64,000 bases of DNA from Drosophila miranda (taxonomy: Eukaryota > Arthropoda > Insecta > Diptera > Drosophilidae), in assembly GCF_003369915.1 (NCBI RefSeq), contig NC_046674.1:4216001-4280000 (forward strand). Reading direction: 5' to 3'. The notes below the pieces were generated by a model, which ran no database searches, was not told where the DNA came from, and saw only the letters and a list, made by a program, of their open reading frames with translations. Within the stretch, counting starts at the first letter, position 1. Each line of letters opens with the position of its first letter. Made by a program: the position numbers and the translations under genes. Positions 51,052 to 62,931 of this stretch are shown here, piece by piece.

Positions 51052-53101
51052 AAGAAAGAGCAGGGCAGACCCGCGAAGACCTCTGACCGTATCTGATCAG
51101 AATGCTGTTGGTGTGCTCGGGGGGTTCGCCCGGAGTTTACAATGAAATGATTTAAACAATGTTTTTGCCATTTTACGGCTTACACCTGTTTGAGTTCAAC
51201 CTATAAATACCGCATGCCGTAAATACATCCAACGGACCATGGCCATGGTTCCCCCAATTTCAAATTCAAATTCAAATTCGAATTTATTTTTGCTTTGCTC
51301 TGACTAAAGATTTTCATTTGAATTTCCACCGAAAAAAAAAAATCCTGCTGCTGTACGCCGCCTCAATTTAATGAGCACTTGAGGTGTGGGTCGAAGGCAT
51401 TTACCGGCGCCAGTTTAGTGCTAAATGTTATTTCAAATATTTTCTCGGTCCATTCCTTTCATTGATTGGCGGAAAATTTTGTGTTTAAATTCGGAAAGAA
51501 ATGTGGAAAATGGTCTAACCTTTGAGGCGGCTGTGTTTGAGGGCGAAGAATAGGTTTTCAGTTGAGATTTGACTCAACTAATGATTGGTTCTTTCAGGAG
51601 ATGCTCGGAGACTCGGAGCTTTGGGGAGCTACTGTATCCCAATGCCAAAACATTTGTAAAAACCGGAAAAAGAAAGCGGAAGATATATTTCCATTCGAAA
51701 GCTAGAACCGTTCATCGTTTTTGGGGGTATCCATATCTAAGTTTAAAACATTTCCTTTTCCATATGGATAATGGATAAGTGGAAGAAGCCGATCTACTGC
51801 CATATCCGATATCCGTAGCTTATCGGCTGAGGCGGGCGCACAAACATGAATATATTCATTTCGCATAAATCTTGTTTTATATCTGAATGTGCTTCAATAA
51901 AAATCACACACATGGCATTGCATTTCCAATGAGCGGACGGACACTCGACAGACGGACGAACGGACGGACGGACGCCCGACAGCGGATGGAGGCGGTTTGC
52001 TACACAGAGAGGAGATAACCCAACGCAGTGCAAAACTAAACATATTTAGTGGCGGACGAGTGTAGAATCACCGGCAGCTCGGATGCCCCCCGTGCCACAC
52101 AGTTGCATATTCAAAGCGGACACGGGCCAGGGCAGGCATTTAGCATACAGTCGTATGAACAGAACATAGCAGAACAGAACAGAACAGAACAGAACAGAAC
52201 CACAGAGATATAACAACATGGGGCATGAGGCAATGCGTTGTCGCTGTCGCTGTCGCTGTCGTCGTCGGGTCGGGTCGGGGCTATATCTATCTTATGGCGG
52301 GTGCGGGTGCGATTGATGGTACAGCCACCAGCACACAGCCCAGCACACAGCCCAGCACACAGCACATCAGGCGCTCACATCACATCACATCAGAGGAAGT
52401 GCTCTTCCGGTCTTGTAAATGAAAATATGTATTTCTTTTTTTTTTGTTTTCTCTTTATTTTTCTTTATTCTGCTGTAGCTGCCGCCGCCGCCGCCGCTGC
52501 CACTGCCACTGCTGTTGTTTTTCTGTTGGTTTTTTATTTTATTTAATTTCATTTTATGAATAGATTGCGTTACGCATACAAAAATAGGCAAACGGCAAAC
52601 GGCAAAAGCGGAGGAGACGACGGACACCGAATGCTTGTGAATGAGGGCCCAGCGGATGGAATGATGGTATATGGTATAGGATTCCATGGTATTCCATAGA
52701 ATGTTGGATCGTTGACGGACTCTCCAACTGTTGATTGTGTGTGTGTGTGTGTGTCTGTGTGTGTGTGTGGCCCTCGCATGGATGGATCGCCGGATCCATC
52801 GGATCCAACATTGGATCGCCGGGGGCCTCTAATGCTCTTTGGGGGTTTTATGTTTATCCAAATAAGCATCGGCATCGGCCACATCGGCAGCGGCATTGTA
52901 TAAAGTAATAGTAATATTAGTGCCGGCGGTTGCTGGGGTTTTTGTGGGGGGTGCTAATAAATAAATCGCATTTGATGTGCATATACTTATGCGATAACCG
53001 CTGTGCAAGGCAGCAGAGACCGGGCCACGGGTCGGTTCTCTCATCGGTACATGTGTAACCATACAAAACAGATACGAGATACTATTGTTTTCACCTCGAC
53101 T
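51052..53101. other. Gene-poor stretch with simple repeats
   Basis: Contains GGAC/GACG repeats at 51928-51975, a CAGAA tandem at 52157-52200, an AGCACACAGCCC short tandem near 52328-52362, a GCC triplet run near 52481-52500 and TG runs at 52736-52768. No gene recognised. Confidence 0.55.
52157..52200 (+). repeat. (CAGAA)n tandem repeat
   Basis: About eight five-base units in a row, with one imperfect unit. Confidence 0.85.
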
Positions 53102-53102
53102 C

Positions 53103-53141
53103 GGGGTTGGGGTTGGGGTTGGGGTTGGGGTTGGGGCTGGG
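53103..53141 (+). repeat. (GGGGTT)n G-rich tandem repeat
   Basis: Five perfect GGGGTT units followed by GGGGCTGGG; four or more G-runs on one strand, so it could form a G-quadruplex. Confidence 0.9.
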
Positions 53142-53221
53142 TTCACAAACTGGCTGGCTGCAATGCAAAAAAAGTTGCAGATTTAACAGATCGAAAAAAA
53201 ATTCATTATTTCAAGATATTT

Positions 53222-53366
53222 CGATAGCTGATAGCTAAGAATTTTGGCGATAAGTCATCAAGGATATAGAAATTATGGATCATAAAATATTCAATGTTTT
53301 GCAAAAAGTAAATTTGAAATAATCGATGGTAATCTCTCATCTATCGACTTTTCCTATCAGCTATCG
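53222..53366. repeat. 145-bp segment bounded by a 13-bp inverted repeat
   Basis: CGATAGCTGATAG at 53222-53234 and its exact reverse complement CTATCAGCTATCG at 53354-53366, with 119 bases of AT-rich DNA between. It could be a small MITE or chance; there is no clear target duplication. Confidence 0.5.
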
Positions 53367-55890
53367 TACGAAACTAATATTCTATGCGAATTTGCCAAGT
53401 AATGATAGAATACAATGCAAATCTTTCTACCATTAGTGTCCATTGTTAATTGATCATATCTTCAGATCTTCCAAAGCCGAAAATTTCGCTTTAAATTTCA
53501 AGTGTAGTGCACTCCACTTCCTCTATGGAACGTAACCTCCACCCCCATACATCGACACTCAGTTCGATCCCATCCGATCCCCGATCCCCGGATCCCATCC
53601 GATTCGAGCAGAGAGTAATTTGATATTCAGTGAGCAACAACACAATTCCTATTATGAATGGACCGCGTACAATATTTTTTTGTATTTGTATTTAACATTT
53701 ACATTCCCATTTGCATTGATTGTGCATGACTCTATGTAATTTTAATCACAGCACTCGCACTGCCACTGGCACTCGCGTACACGAAGATACGGATACGCAG
53801 AGAGGGTTGGGGGATGGGGGATGGGGATTGGGGCTGGGGGAGCTGGGCTGTGCTGTAAAAGGGATTTCCTGTTATGAATATTCCATCAACATAATTATTA
53901 CATACGACTTGGAATTAACTTTACTCCGTACTCCGTACTCGTCTGAGGGTCTGGCTTCGGCTTTGGGCATGGATGGGCTTCGAGATCGAGGCCTGAGGCC
54001 TGGGGCATGGGCCTCTGAAACTCGAGGGCATTGCCGTATACGCAATCATTTCCGCCCCATTCCAATTTTGGGGGGCACTCTTATGGGGGTATTTCAGTCT
54101 GTTGTTTCTTTTTTCTTTACAGTTAAGAGTTAATTAAGTTGATATTCAGTGAGAGAGAGAGAGGGAGAGAGACAGAGAGAGAGATAGGGATAATTTCGGA
54201 GAAATTAATGTGACCTCTTGACCAGATCCGGTACGATCTGTTGGATACCGTGACTCACAGAACAGTAAAAATTCCTTGTCGATTTGATTAATTAATTAAA
54301 GCTTGAACCCTTTTGTACGAAAGAGTGTCGGCATTGGCACTTTTCAAAAAAGATATGTCATAAACATTTTTACACAAATTCCGGGGCGACCTTTGACGCT
54401 GAACTTGAGCGATGATTAAGCCAATCAGCCTAAGCCTGCGGACTGGACAGCCGCCGCAGAGGCAGAGAATGCGAATGAGTCATGGGTATGGGTGCCTTCG
54501 CAGATTCCTCAGTGGCAGGCACGTTTAATGACCTTAAAGGACGTACGGAGTAAAAGTTCTTTGGAGATTTCTCTAGAAAAAAAAAACGCAAAGCAGCCAA
54601 GCAGCCAAACAGCGAAGCAGACCCCAGACAGAAGAAGGAACCCAAACAGAAAATAATAATAAGTGCAGAGGAGCTCCACTCGAGCACCGAAAGCACTGCA
54701 CTGCACTGCACTGCACTGCACTGCGCCACGCCTCTTGCAACATCGCAGGCAAGCAACTATTAGCCATAATGTGCCTCGGTTGCACCAGAAGGAAGAGAGC
54801 CTTTCAAAGAGTCAGAGAGATTCAGAAGAGAGAGAGAGAGAGAGAGACAGGGAGAGAACTGCAGTGATCAGGTTGTCGATGGATAGATGAGGAGGAGGAT
54901 GCTGGAGGAGCACAACTGGAGAACTTTTGCCAGCATGCGGCTACTGTGCAACACAGCACACTTTGGGGGCACACACAGCCACAGCCAGGCACTCACTCGG
55001 CGGACCAGTTTGCCACGCTGCACGCACTTAAGCCCAGCCAAAGACCAAGACCAAGACGACGGACAGGCGGACGGATGGACGGACCACAGCGGACACTAGA
55101 CGGACACTTGGACAGACCCCGCGAGAGGAGAAGGCTTTTGTATTTGGTTTATTTGTCTGGTTTTTTGTGTACAGGTTTTCTTTTATTCATTATTTTTTTA
55201 CCCAGCGTCATCGTCCGCACACACACACACACACACACACACCACACACACTCGTACGGAGAGCAGAGCAGCGTGTAGCTACTGTGCTACGCTTTATGAA
55301 AACCTACACTGAACGAAATCCCCCACCAGCTTCTGCTCTTTTGTTCGAGTGTGCCTCGACGGCACGGCGGCTGCTCGCACGCGCTCTAGACCCCAACAAA
55401 AAAAATTCGTTTGAATTATTTTCGAATCAAATCGAATAATAAAGAAATCTGAGAAATGCGAATGTATCCCCCCGTATCTGTATCTGTGTGCAAAAAAAAA
55501 TAAGAAAAAAATGAATAAGAAAAGCTTTGAGTGCTTTGGGGCATTTATTATGGAGCTGTCCACCCCCCTCCCCCAGTCGCTCTGCCTCTCAAATGGCGGT
55601 TGCGGCGGCTGCCTGCCGCTGCTGTCGATTTATTATTTTTATATTTTTTTTTTTAGTTTTTTATCTCCGAAAATAAACAAAACTTCAGGGCACATTCATC
55701 GCCGATCGACGATCGCCGGCTGTGTCGCACTTTTCGGCTGCTGCCGTTTTTAAAAATACTCTTTTGACGGGGTATTAGGGCTTCTGGCACTGAGTGGAGC
55801 ATTCCCTGAAAGGTTCTGTTACTCATTGTCGAGATTTCAGTCCCGTCGATGCTGATGTGTGTTTAATCCCCTCCTTGGTTACTGTTATGA
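53367..55890. other. Gene-poor stretch
   Basis: GA tracts at 54149-54185 and 54829-54852, a CTGCA tandem at 54695-54723, and an AC tract at 55217-55250. The ORFs present are repeat-driven; no gene recognised. Confidence 0.5.
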
Positions 55891-55894
55891 AAAC

Positions 55895-56825
55895 CAAAAT
55901 ATTGTCAAACTCAAAGTAGAGGCACGAGCTTTGGAAAAGCTGTAATTTTTTATTGTGAAATGTGAATTTTTTTTAGAAATTCGTTCATGGTTCATGGTTC
56001 TACGGATAGGTATAGCTTATGGAAAGCATGACTCTATTCATCCTCTCAGAAGTCCACCGAAAACTATTCTTCCAGGCTCGTTCCCTATTCACAACTCGCT
56101 CAAAACTCAGTGATGATCTTTGTAGCCCACACTATGGCTCTTTGAAAGCAGGTATCAGGGATTTCCCATTCCCGCGAAATCTTCCCAAGCCTTTTTGCAA
56201 TTTTTTTACAAAATATATTTATTGAAGGTATAAAAATATATATTAGGCTCTCGGATATAATAGGAGTGTAGAAACCCGTCAGTTCACAGACGAGGAAGAT
56301 CTGTTAAAGAGTTTCGACAGAACAGCACAGCACTGATTGAAGGGGGCACAGGACCAAGGGCCATGGACATCTACGAAATAAAAGTGTCCCTGGGTCCAAC
56401 TGAAGTAAGAAACTGCCGAACGGAGGAAGAAAATTTGGAAGTGTTCCCTCCAACGACGATTGAAGGGGGCACAGGACCAAGGGCCATGGCCATCTACGAT
56501 ATAAAAGCGTCCCTGGGTCCAACTGAAGTAAAAAACTGCCGAACTGAGGAAGAAAATTTGGACTTAAATCTTGAAAATAAAACACACAAAAAAAAAATAC
56601 ACCAAAAAACTAACTTTTTAAAGCAAACCCGGAATTTTTTTTGTTATTTTTGATCGAAACTGCATCTTCGGAAGTGTAAAACAAACTGAATTTTCTATTC
56701 GGATTCCTGAAAGGCACTCAAAATTCTGACGGAAGATCGAAGTCAATGAATGTGTGATGCCCAAAATATATGGGAGTATTTTCCACCTTAGGGTATGCCC
56801 AAGTTCGGTTTTCGGGGGTCTATGC
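55895..56825 (+). repeat. Composite repeat, copy 1
   Basis: Its left part (AAAGTAGAGGCACGAGCTTT at about 55914) matches 59137-59165, and its right part (GTGTAAAACAAACTGAATTT through GGTTTTCGGGGGTCTATG, about 56650-56825) matches 60297-60472. About 700 bases lie between the two parts here, including the 123-bp tandem duplication; in the other copy a Helitron occupies that place. Confidence 0.65.
56339..56562 (+). repeat. 123-bp tandem duplication
   Basis: GGGGGCACAGGACCAAGGGC starts at 56343 and again at 56466, with nearly identical sequence for about 100 bases. The period of 123 keeps the reading frame, so both strands show a duplicated ~41-residue peptide. Whether either strand is coding is unknown. 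Confidence 0.8.
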
Positions 56826-58923
56826 TCTTGATGTTTTGTTGGTTTATTTATTTTTCTTATGCTGCATTTTCAAACGCGCCTCGTTAGCGAGACTCTCGCG
56901 CCGGCCACGGGCCACGGGCCAAAGTCTGAGTCTTGGAACTGGGTCTCGTCGTGGTATTGGAATTGGAACTGAGGGACGACTCGAGCGCGGGGGACTGGCA
57001 CTGGGATTTGGGCTTAGAGTTGGGTCTGGATTTGAATCTTTGGCTTGTGGCTTGGGCATACTTGTAGTGCGAGTAGAATGGCCGCCACATGCATATTTGA
57101 TATCTTATTAACACCCAAAACAAAACAAAACAAAGCGGAGAGGCAAAAGGTATTTCGATGTCATCTTTGCGGTGTCATACGTGGAATAGTTGGGAAGGTG
57201 ATGATTCGAGTAGGTCGGCAGAAGGTTCACGGGGTTGAGGCAGATCTTGAGGAGGGTAGAGGTTCAGGGAGCTTAAGATAAAGATCTCTTAAGGGCGAAA
57301 GAATCCCAAAGATACTCATTTATAGGAGGGTTGTAAAAACATCATTAAGAGGCATATGCCAATCCATTTTCCATGAAGGATTTACGAGAGAGTTTAATGA
57401 AGATCTAAAGCTTAAAAGGGTCTAAAGAGGTGTATCTATCCAGATGAAAATCATAGCTCAATCTATAAGAAATATCAGATTACTTCTCTCACAGACTTCC
57501 TCCCCAAAATCGCCAAAATCGCGTACAGATGAAACCCTCGTGCAACCCCAGATCTTGGCAAAAGGAAAACCCCTACAACCACTGGGGCAGCTTAACAGCC
57601 AGTTTAACCATCATCAGCAGCGGCAGCATCTCCTGCCATGGCCTGGGCCATCATTCAATCTACCAGCCCGGCATTAAATGTATCTTTTATCTTCTCTCTC
57701 TCTCTCTCTCTGGGTTTTTATTTTTTAACATGGCTCGGGGGCATGGCACACCGTAAAAAAGAAGAAACCAAAAAAAAATGAGCCAAACAAACTGTATCTC
57801 TCTCTCTGTGGCAGAGAGTCGCTAACAATTTGTGCAAACATGGGGCATGGGCGATGGGCGATGGGCGTATGGGCGATGGGGCATGTGGGGATGGATGTGT
57901 GGACTGTGTGTTGCTGTGTGTCTACAAAAGTGATGACGATGACAACAACACACGGACGGGGCACCAGGGGGAATGTGCCATGCCAGCGAGTCAGTCAAAC
58001 AGAAACCGCATACACGGGACAACAATTATTTGCTTAAAGATTACTTTGCTTAAATACGATTTATACAAAAATATATACCATCATACCCATACCCCATACG
58101 CATACCCCATACCCCATACCCATAGTACATATGTATGTATGTATCTACGTTGTTTGCACAATTTGCTAGATTCTTTTTATCTTTCCACCTCTCTAGCGTC
58201 TGTCTGTGGCAGCAGAGGCAGCAGCATGACCTTGTGAAGGATGTGGCCAAGAATGCGAGAGCCACAACCAAAAACAAAGATGAAAATGAAAGAAAGAAAG
58301 AAAGAAAGAAAAACGACTTTGCAGAGAGAAGACCAAATAAAGCAGCACAACACAACAAAACACAACAGAAAAACTGAAGAGTCAGTTGGAGGCTGCAGAA
58401 TGGAGTTGGCTGCAGTTGGAGCTGGAAGCTGGGAGCACGGAGAATGGAGCTGCTGCTCGTAGATGAAAAGATGATGATGCTATTAAGACGAGGCTGGGCG
58501 ACTGGGCGACTGCTCTTAAGAATGGGCGAAACAGCACATGATGGGGGGAGGGGGGGTGGAAAAGAAAGCCAGCGAAACGGCTTAAAAGCCAGGCAACAAC
58601 ATCTCGGAGACGTTTCCGCTGCTGCCTGGCCAACTTTTGCCACAGCCTCAGCCACAGCCACAGCCTCAAGTCCAAGACAGCAGCCGCATAAACTGCCAAC
58701 GCCATTTAAGTCATAATTTAAGCCACATTCCACAGGCGATCCTTCAGAGATTGCATTGCGTGCGAGTGTTCGCGTTCGAGTTCGCGTTCGTTGAAGAAAC
58801 TGAAAGATACATTCATAAATTCGCATCGAGGATCGGTGTATCTGTGGTGTGTCTGTGGTGTTTCGTGTCTGTTTCTGTGTGGATTTCTTTTCAATTTGCT
58901 TTTTGTTTACCAAATTACACTAA
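56826..58923. other. Gene-poor stretch
   Basis: CT tract at 57695-57712, GGGCGATG-type repeats at 57846-57890, CCCATAC repeats at 58083-58125, GAAA repeat near 58286-58312, and a CACAGC tandem near 58640-58665. No gene recognised. Confidence 0.5.
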
Positions 58924-59168
58924 GCAACAAATTAATGAATTCCTTTAGGAAGGAGGGTTTGCTTTTCCTTTTTAACTGCCAATATCGGTCATATATAAGC
59001 ACAGTTCGGAACGAAAAAGGAACAGTTTGGTCAGGGAAAGCTAAAGAATGGGAACCGCTTGGGCTGGGCTGTTTGATCCGATTTATAGAGAACAGTCCTG
59101 ATGGAAGATATTCTGCGAAAAATACTGCCAGACTGAAAGTAGAGGCACGTGCTTTGGAAAAGCTGTCA
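58924..59168 (+). repeat. Composite repeat, copy 2, left part
   Basis: Starts with an ~80-base block (CAACAAATTAATGAATTCCT ... ATATCGGTCATATATAAGC) that recurs as a direct repeat at 60474-60555, and ends with the AAAGTAGAGGCACG block shared with 55914. Confidence 0.75.
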
Positions 59169-60296
59169 TTATACCCGATACTCAAAATGAGTATTGGGGT
59201 ATATTAGATTTGTGGTAAAAGTGGATGTGTGTAACGTCCAGAAGGAATCGTTTCCGACCCCATAAAGTATATATATTCTTGATCAGCATCAATAGCCGAG
59301 TCGATTGAGCCATGTCTGTCTGTCCGTCTGTCCGTCCGCCCGTCTGTCCGTCCGTCCGTCTGTCCGTCCCCTTCAGCGCCTAGTGCTCAAAGACTATAAG
59401 AGCTAGAGCAACGATGTTTTGTATCCAGACTTCTGTGATATGTCACTGCTACAAAAATATTGCAAAACTTCGCCCCGCCCACTTCCGCCCCCACAAAGGA
59501 CGAAAATCTGTGGCATCCACATTTTTAAAGATACGATAAAACCAAAAACGCAGAATCGTAGAGGATGACTATATGTTTTAGAGTGTAAAATCTCAACCAG
59601 ATCGTATAATTATTATAGCCAGAATCAAGAAAACAATTTCATTCTTTCTCGCTCTGTCTCTCTCTAACACACAGGTTTCATGGTCGGATTTGCCAATTGC
59701 AAAATATGAGTTCAAGGATCTCAGAACCTATAAGAGCCAGAGCAACCAAATTTGGTATCCACACTCCTGTGATATCGGACCTTGACCGTTTCGTGTCCAA
59801 ATTTCGCCACACCCCCTTCCGCCCCCGCAAAGGACGAAAATCTGGGGCATCCACAAATCTCAGAGACTATTAAAGCTAGAGTAACCAAATTTGGTATCCG
59901 CCCTTCTGTTCGATTTCACTATAAAACGTATATCTCAGAATTTCGCCCCACACCCTTCCGCCCCCACAAAGGACGAAAATCTGTTGCATCCACAATATTG
60001 CAGATTCGAGAAAACTAAAAACGCAGAATCATAGATAATGACCATATCTATCAAATTGCTGAATCAGGATCAGATTGGATCATTTTTGTAGCCAATAGGA
60101 ACAAATCAATTTTCAGTGGCTACGCAGCGCCCGACGTCACGCTCAGACTGATTTTCTGTCTCTCTCGCACGCACTCTTTGTCGTGTCGTTTAATATTAGC
60201 GGCGGCTGCCGGAGGAGAGCCATACTGACTAAGTATCGGGTATAAATGTAGAGTTGCGGTGTCCGCAGCAACTCACAACGTTCCCCCTCGTTTTTG
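59169..60296 (+). mobile_element. DINE-1/ISY-like non-autonomous Helitron, ~1.13 kb
   Basis: Left end TTATACCCGATACTC; a GTCY microsatellite core at 59322-59368; three internal sub-repeats each carrying a CTTCCGCCCCC and AAAGGACGAAAATCT phrase (about 59480, 59815 and 59955); right end with GAGTTGC...GCAACTC fold-back and a terminal CGTTTT. No replicase ORF. The size and ends recall the ISY/DINE-1 Helitrons of obscura-group flies (from memory, unsearched). Near the right end the minus strand reads GCGAGAGAGACAG (about 60157-60171), a GAGA-type word like an MSL recognition element. Confidence 0.75.
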
Positions 60297-60560
60297 TTCG
60301 AAACTATATCCTCGGAAGTGTAAAACAAACTGAATTTTCTATTCGGATTCCTGAAAGGCACACAAAATTCTCACGGAAGATCGATGTCAATGAATGTGTG
60401 ATGCCCAAAATACATATATGAAAATATTTGCCACCTTAGGGTATGCCCAAGTTCGGTTTTCGGGGGTCTATGCAACAAATTAATGAATTCCTTTAGGGAG
60501 GAGGGTTTGCTTTTCCTTTTTAACTGCCAATATCGGCCATATATAAGCCCAGTATATGGC
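60297..60560 (+). repeat. Composite repeat, copy 2, right part
   Basis: Resumes with the block shared with 56650-56825 and then repeats the 80-base block of 58924, so the Helitron sits inside an element flanked by direct repeats. Confidence 0.75.
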
Positions 60561-62490
60561 CCGTCGCCGGTTATAATTTGGCGCATTAACAAGTCTCAAA
60601 TTTCGCCGAGTCTCGACTCCGGCCGTTGAGTTATGGCCCAGTCCTCTGTCGCTCTCCGCTCTCCGCTGGGCGTTCGAGTTCGAATTGGAGTTGGAGTTGC
60701 AGTTCTCTCTCCAGACATCTCGTCATTCCCACGCATCTGGGCACGTACGAGCCGCCTCTCAAGTGGAGTTTCGGTGTTGGAGTGGGAGTGGGAGTAGGAA
60801 GGAGTAGGAGTAGCTGCATCTGGAGGATGGCAACAAGGGAAACAAATGTCAGGGACTCAGATGCTTATGTTACAAGTGTCAGAGCCACACAAAAAAAGAA
60901 CAGAACAGAACAGAGCGAAGGGGAGTGGAGTGGAGGGACACACACATCCGTTAAGCGTTTCGTTAAGTGTGCGCATGCGTGGAGCTGGCTGGCTCTTTTG
61001 TGTTCGAATTCCAATGAAGAGAAGATCGAATCGAATCGAATCGAATCGAATGGGTGGGAGGCAGCGAGTATCCTTGAGAGAGGGGCACTTGAGATCAAAC
61101 AGGAAACATGCCCCGAAATTTACTACCACAAGTGGGCGTTGAGTGCAGAAACAGAGAGAACAAGTGTCTCTCCCTCTCCCTCTCTTGCTCCCTCTCTCTG
61201 TAATTAATTAAAGAACCATCTCTCATCCGTTGTAGGCGTTGTTTTTGGGGGCTTCGTGGCCGCCGCTCTCTTGCCGCATAGGCATATAAAAAGCTTAATT
61301 AAAGCTAATTAAAGTGATTGCCATTTAGTTTGAGGTTAATTGCATTAAATGCGAAACTAAGAGTCGACCAGCACGCATCTCTTCTCGCTGGTTCGTTCTC
61401 CTTCCACGGGGAGTGCCGAGCCTGCCTCTTCATGGGGCACGCTGTGTGGTGGTGCTCCATTTTTTGCGAATTGTGTCGTGAGACTTGCTGCAACTTTGAC
61501 CTACCCCCGGCCGCCTTCAATGAGGGCAAGTGATTCAATATGCCGTATTTCGATCTGTTGGAAATGGGGCTCTCTGAGTGTTGAGGACTTGATCGAGAGA
61601 GTTCGAATCCGATTGTTTATGGTCTTGACTGGGTGGAGGGGGACGAATGTATGATTCTTCTTTGAGAGAAAGGTGTTCTGTGTGGGAGATTTGTCCTCAA
61701 TGTTAGATGATGTTCTTTGAAGAGGTCTTAGAGGAGGATTATTCTTCCTTCCTTCCTTATAGGCCCTAGCCCAGCCATAGCTAATAATGAAAATCTTTTT
61801 TTCAGAAATTTCAATCTAAAAGTTCTCCTTTTAGAGACTCTATTGAAGGACATTGGTTCAATATTTGAAGGAGAACACAACATCTCTACTGTTCTGTTCA
61901 TAAAGGATCTTTTATTCGGGGATCTTTCAGGTATAATCTTGCTCTCAAAGAATACTTTTCTATGCAGGAGATTCCTCTGCAGGGGGGGGGGGGGGGGGGG
62001 CGGGGGGGTCCCATTCCCAATTGCTGCTGCTCCAAATACCCATTATCGCGCATGGAACTGCCTCTTTCTCTGTGGCTCTGCGGCTCTGTGGTACGAGTAC
62101 ACTTGCCCCCAAATCTAATTGCAGTTTGCATGTTTGCCGGCACTTTCGGTCGCCGTCTGGTGGCAGTCTTCTGGTCTTCGCTGGAACTTAGCAACTTGTG
62201 TGCACATCTTGTCAGAACATAAATTCTCATTACAACCAGAGACGACAACCACACCACAACGATGTCGACTACAGCGACTACAGCGACTGCAGCGACGACA
62301 ACGTGGCTTGTTGGCCTATGGCACTGAACTTTTGTGCTTAATTTTTTCGATATGCAATAAATTGAGTCAATGGCCAATGGGGCATTTCGCATTTCGCATT
62401 TCGCATTTCGCATTTTGGATATGGCATTTGGAAATGCAATTGGGGCAGGCAGGCCGAGGGGGAGGATGCGACTGGCTGTCTGTCGCATAT
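60561..62490. other. Gene-poor stretch
   Basis: Simple repeats: GGAGTT/GGGAGT near 60680-60810, AATCG at 61026-61049, CT near 61167-61199, a 19-base G run at 61982-62000, and GCATTTC at 62384-62416. A 71-residue Cys-rich ORF (61318-61533) is discussed in findings. Confidence 0.45.
61982..62008 (+). repeat. Poly-G run
   Basis: Nineteen G, one C, then seven G; the length is likely unstable in sequencing or assembly. Confidence 0.85.
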
Positions 62491-62491
62491 A

Positions 62492-62857
62492 TTAGATAGT
62501 TTTTGACCCCAAGGGTTTTGGGGGGAGACTGCGGCATGGAAGAAGGAAGTCCAGCCACAGCATCACTATGGAGGCCGGATGAGCATTAATTGCGTTGATT
62601 GTCATCGTTGGTTGTGGATGTTGCTGCTGCTGCTGCAGTTGCAACAATCGCAGCTCTGGCAAAAGCTGCGGGTTGCTGTGCGAATACGTTGAATGCGGTT
62701 CATTGGACTGCCTGCCAGCCTCGAACGTCAGTCGCATGCGCCGCTGTCTAGGTAAAAGTTCTATGTTGCAGCAGTCGTCAATGTTGCTGTTGCTGCTGCT
62801 GCTGCCGCTTGTTGTTGCTTTTTTAGACACAATTTCCGGGTCATTGACTTGGGGCAT
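62492..62857 (-). other. Possible coding exon, minus strand
   Basis: Read from an ATG near 62857 it gives about 122 residues beginning MPQVNDPEIVSKKATTSG, then Ser/Asn-rich, then NIELLPRQRRMRLTFEAGRQ and a Gln run, ending at TAA 62492. The first two thirds use typical Drosophila GC-ending codons and mixed composition, unlike nearby repeat-driven frames. I recognise no domain, and no splice donor or poly(A) signal supports it. It could be a true exon or chance. Confidence 0.25.
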
Positions 62858-62887
62858 TTCTTCATTGAATTGCGTATGTAACTGCAA

Positions 62888-62891
62888 CTGT

Positions 62892-62930
<39 letters not shown>
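62888..62930 (+). repeat. (TG)n microsatellite
   Basis: About twenty TG units with one TC interruption near the start. Confidence 0.95.

Positions 62931-62931
<1 letters not shown>

Noticed and set aside
58050..58913. 287-residue minus-strand ORF
   Set aside because: Runs through GAAA, CACAGC and CCCATAC repeats, giving Phe/Ser/Leu and Ala/Val runs; no domain and no splice signals.
59322..59368. GTCY run considered as an independent microsatellite or CRISPR-like array
   Set aside because: It is the known variable core of the DINE-1-type element around it; there are no unique spacers.
61595..61625. GAGTTCGAATCC resembling a tRNA T-loop
   Set aside because: No matching acceptor, D or anticodon stems could be placed around it on either strand.
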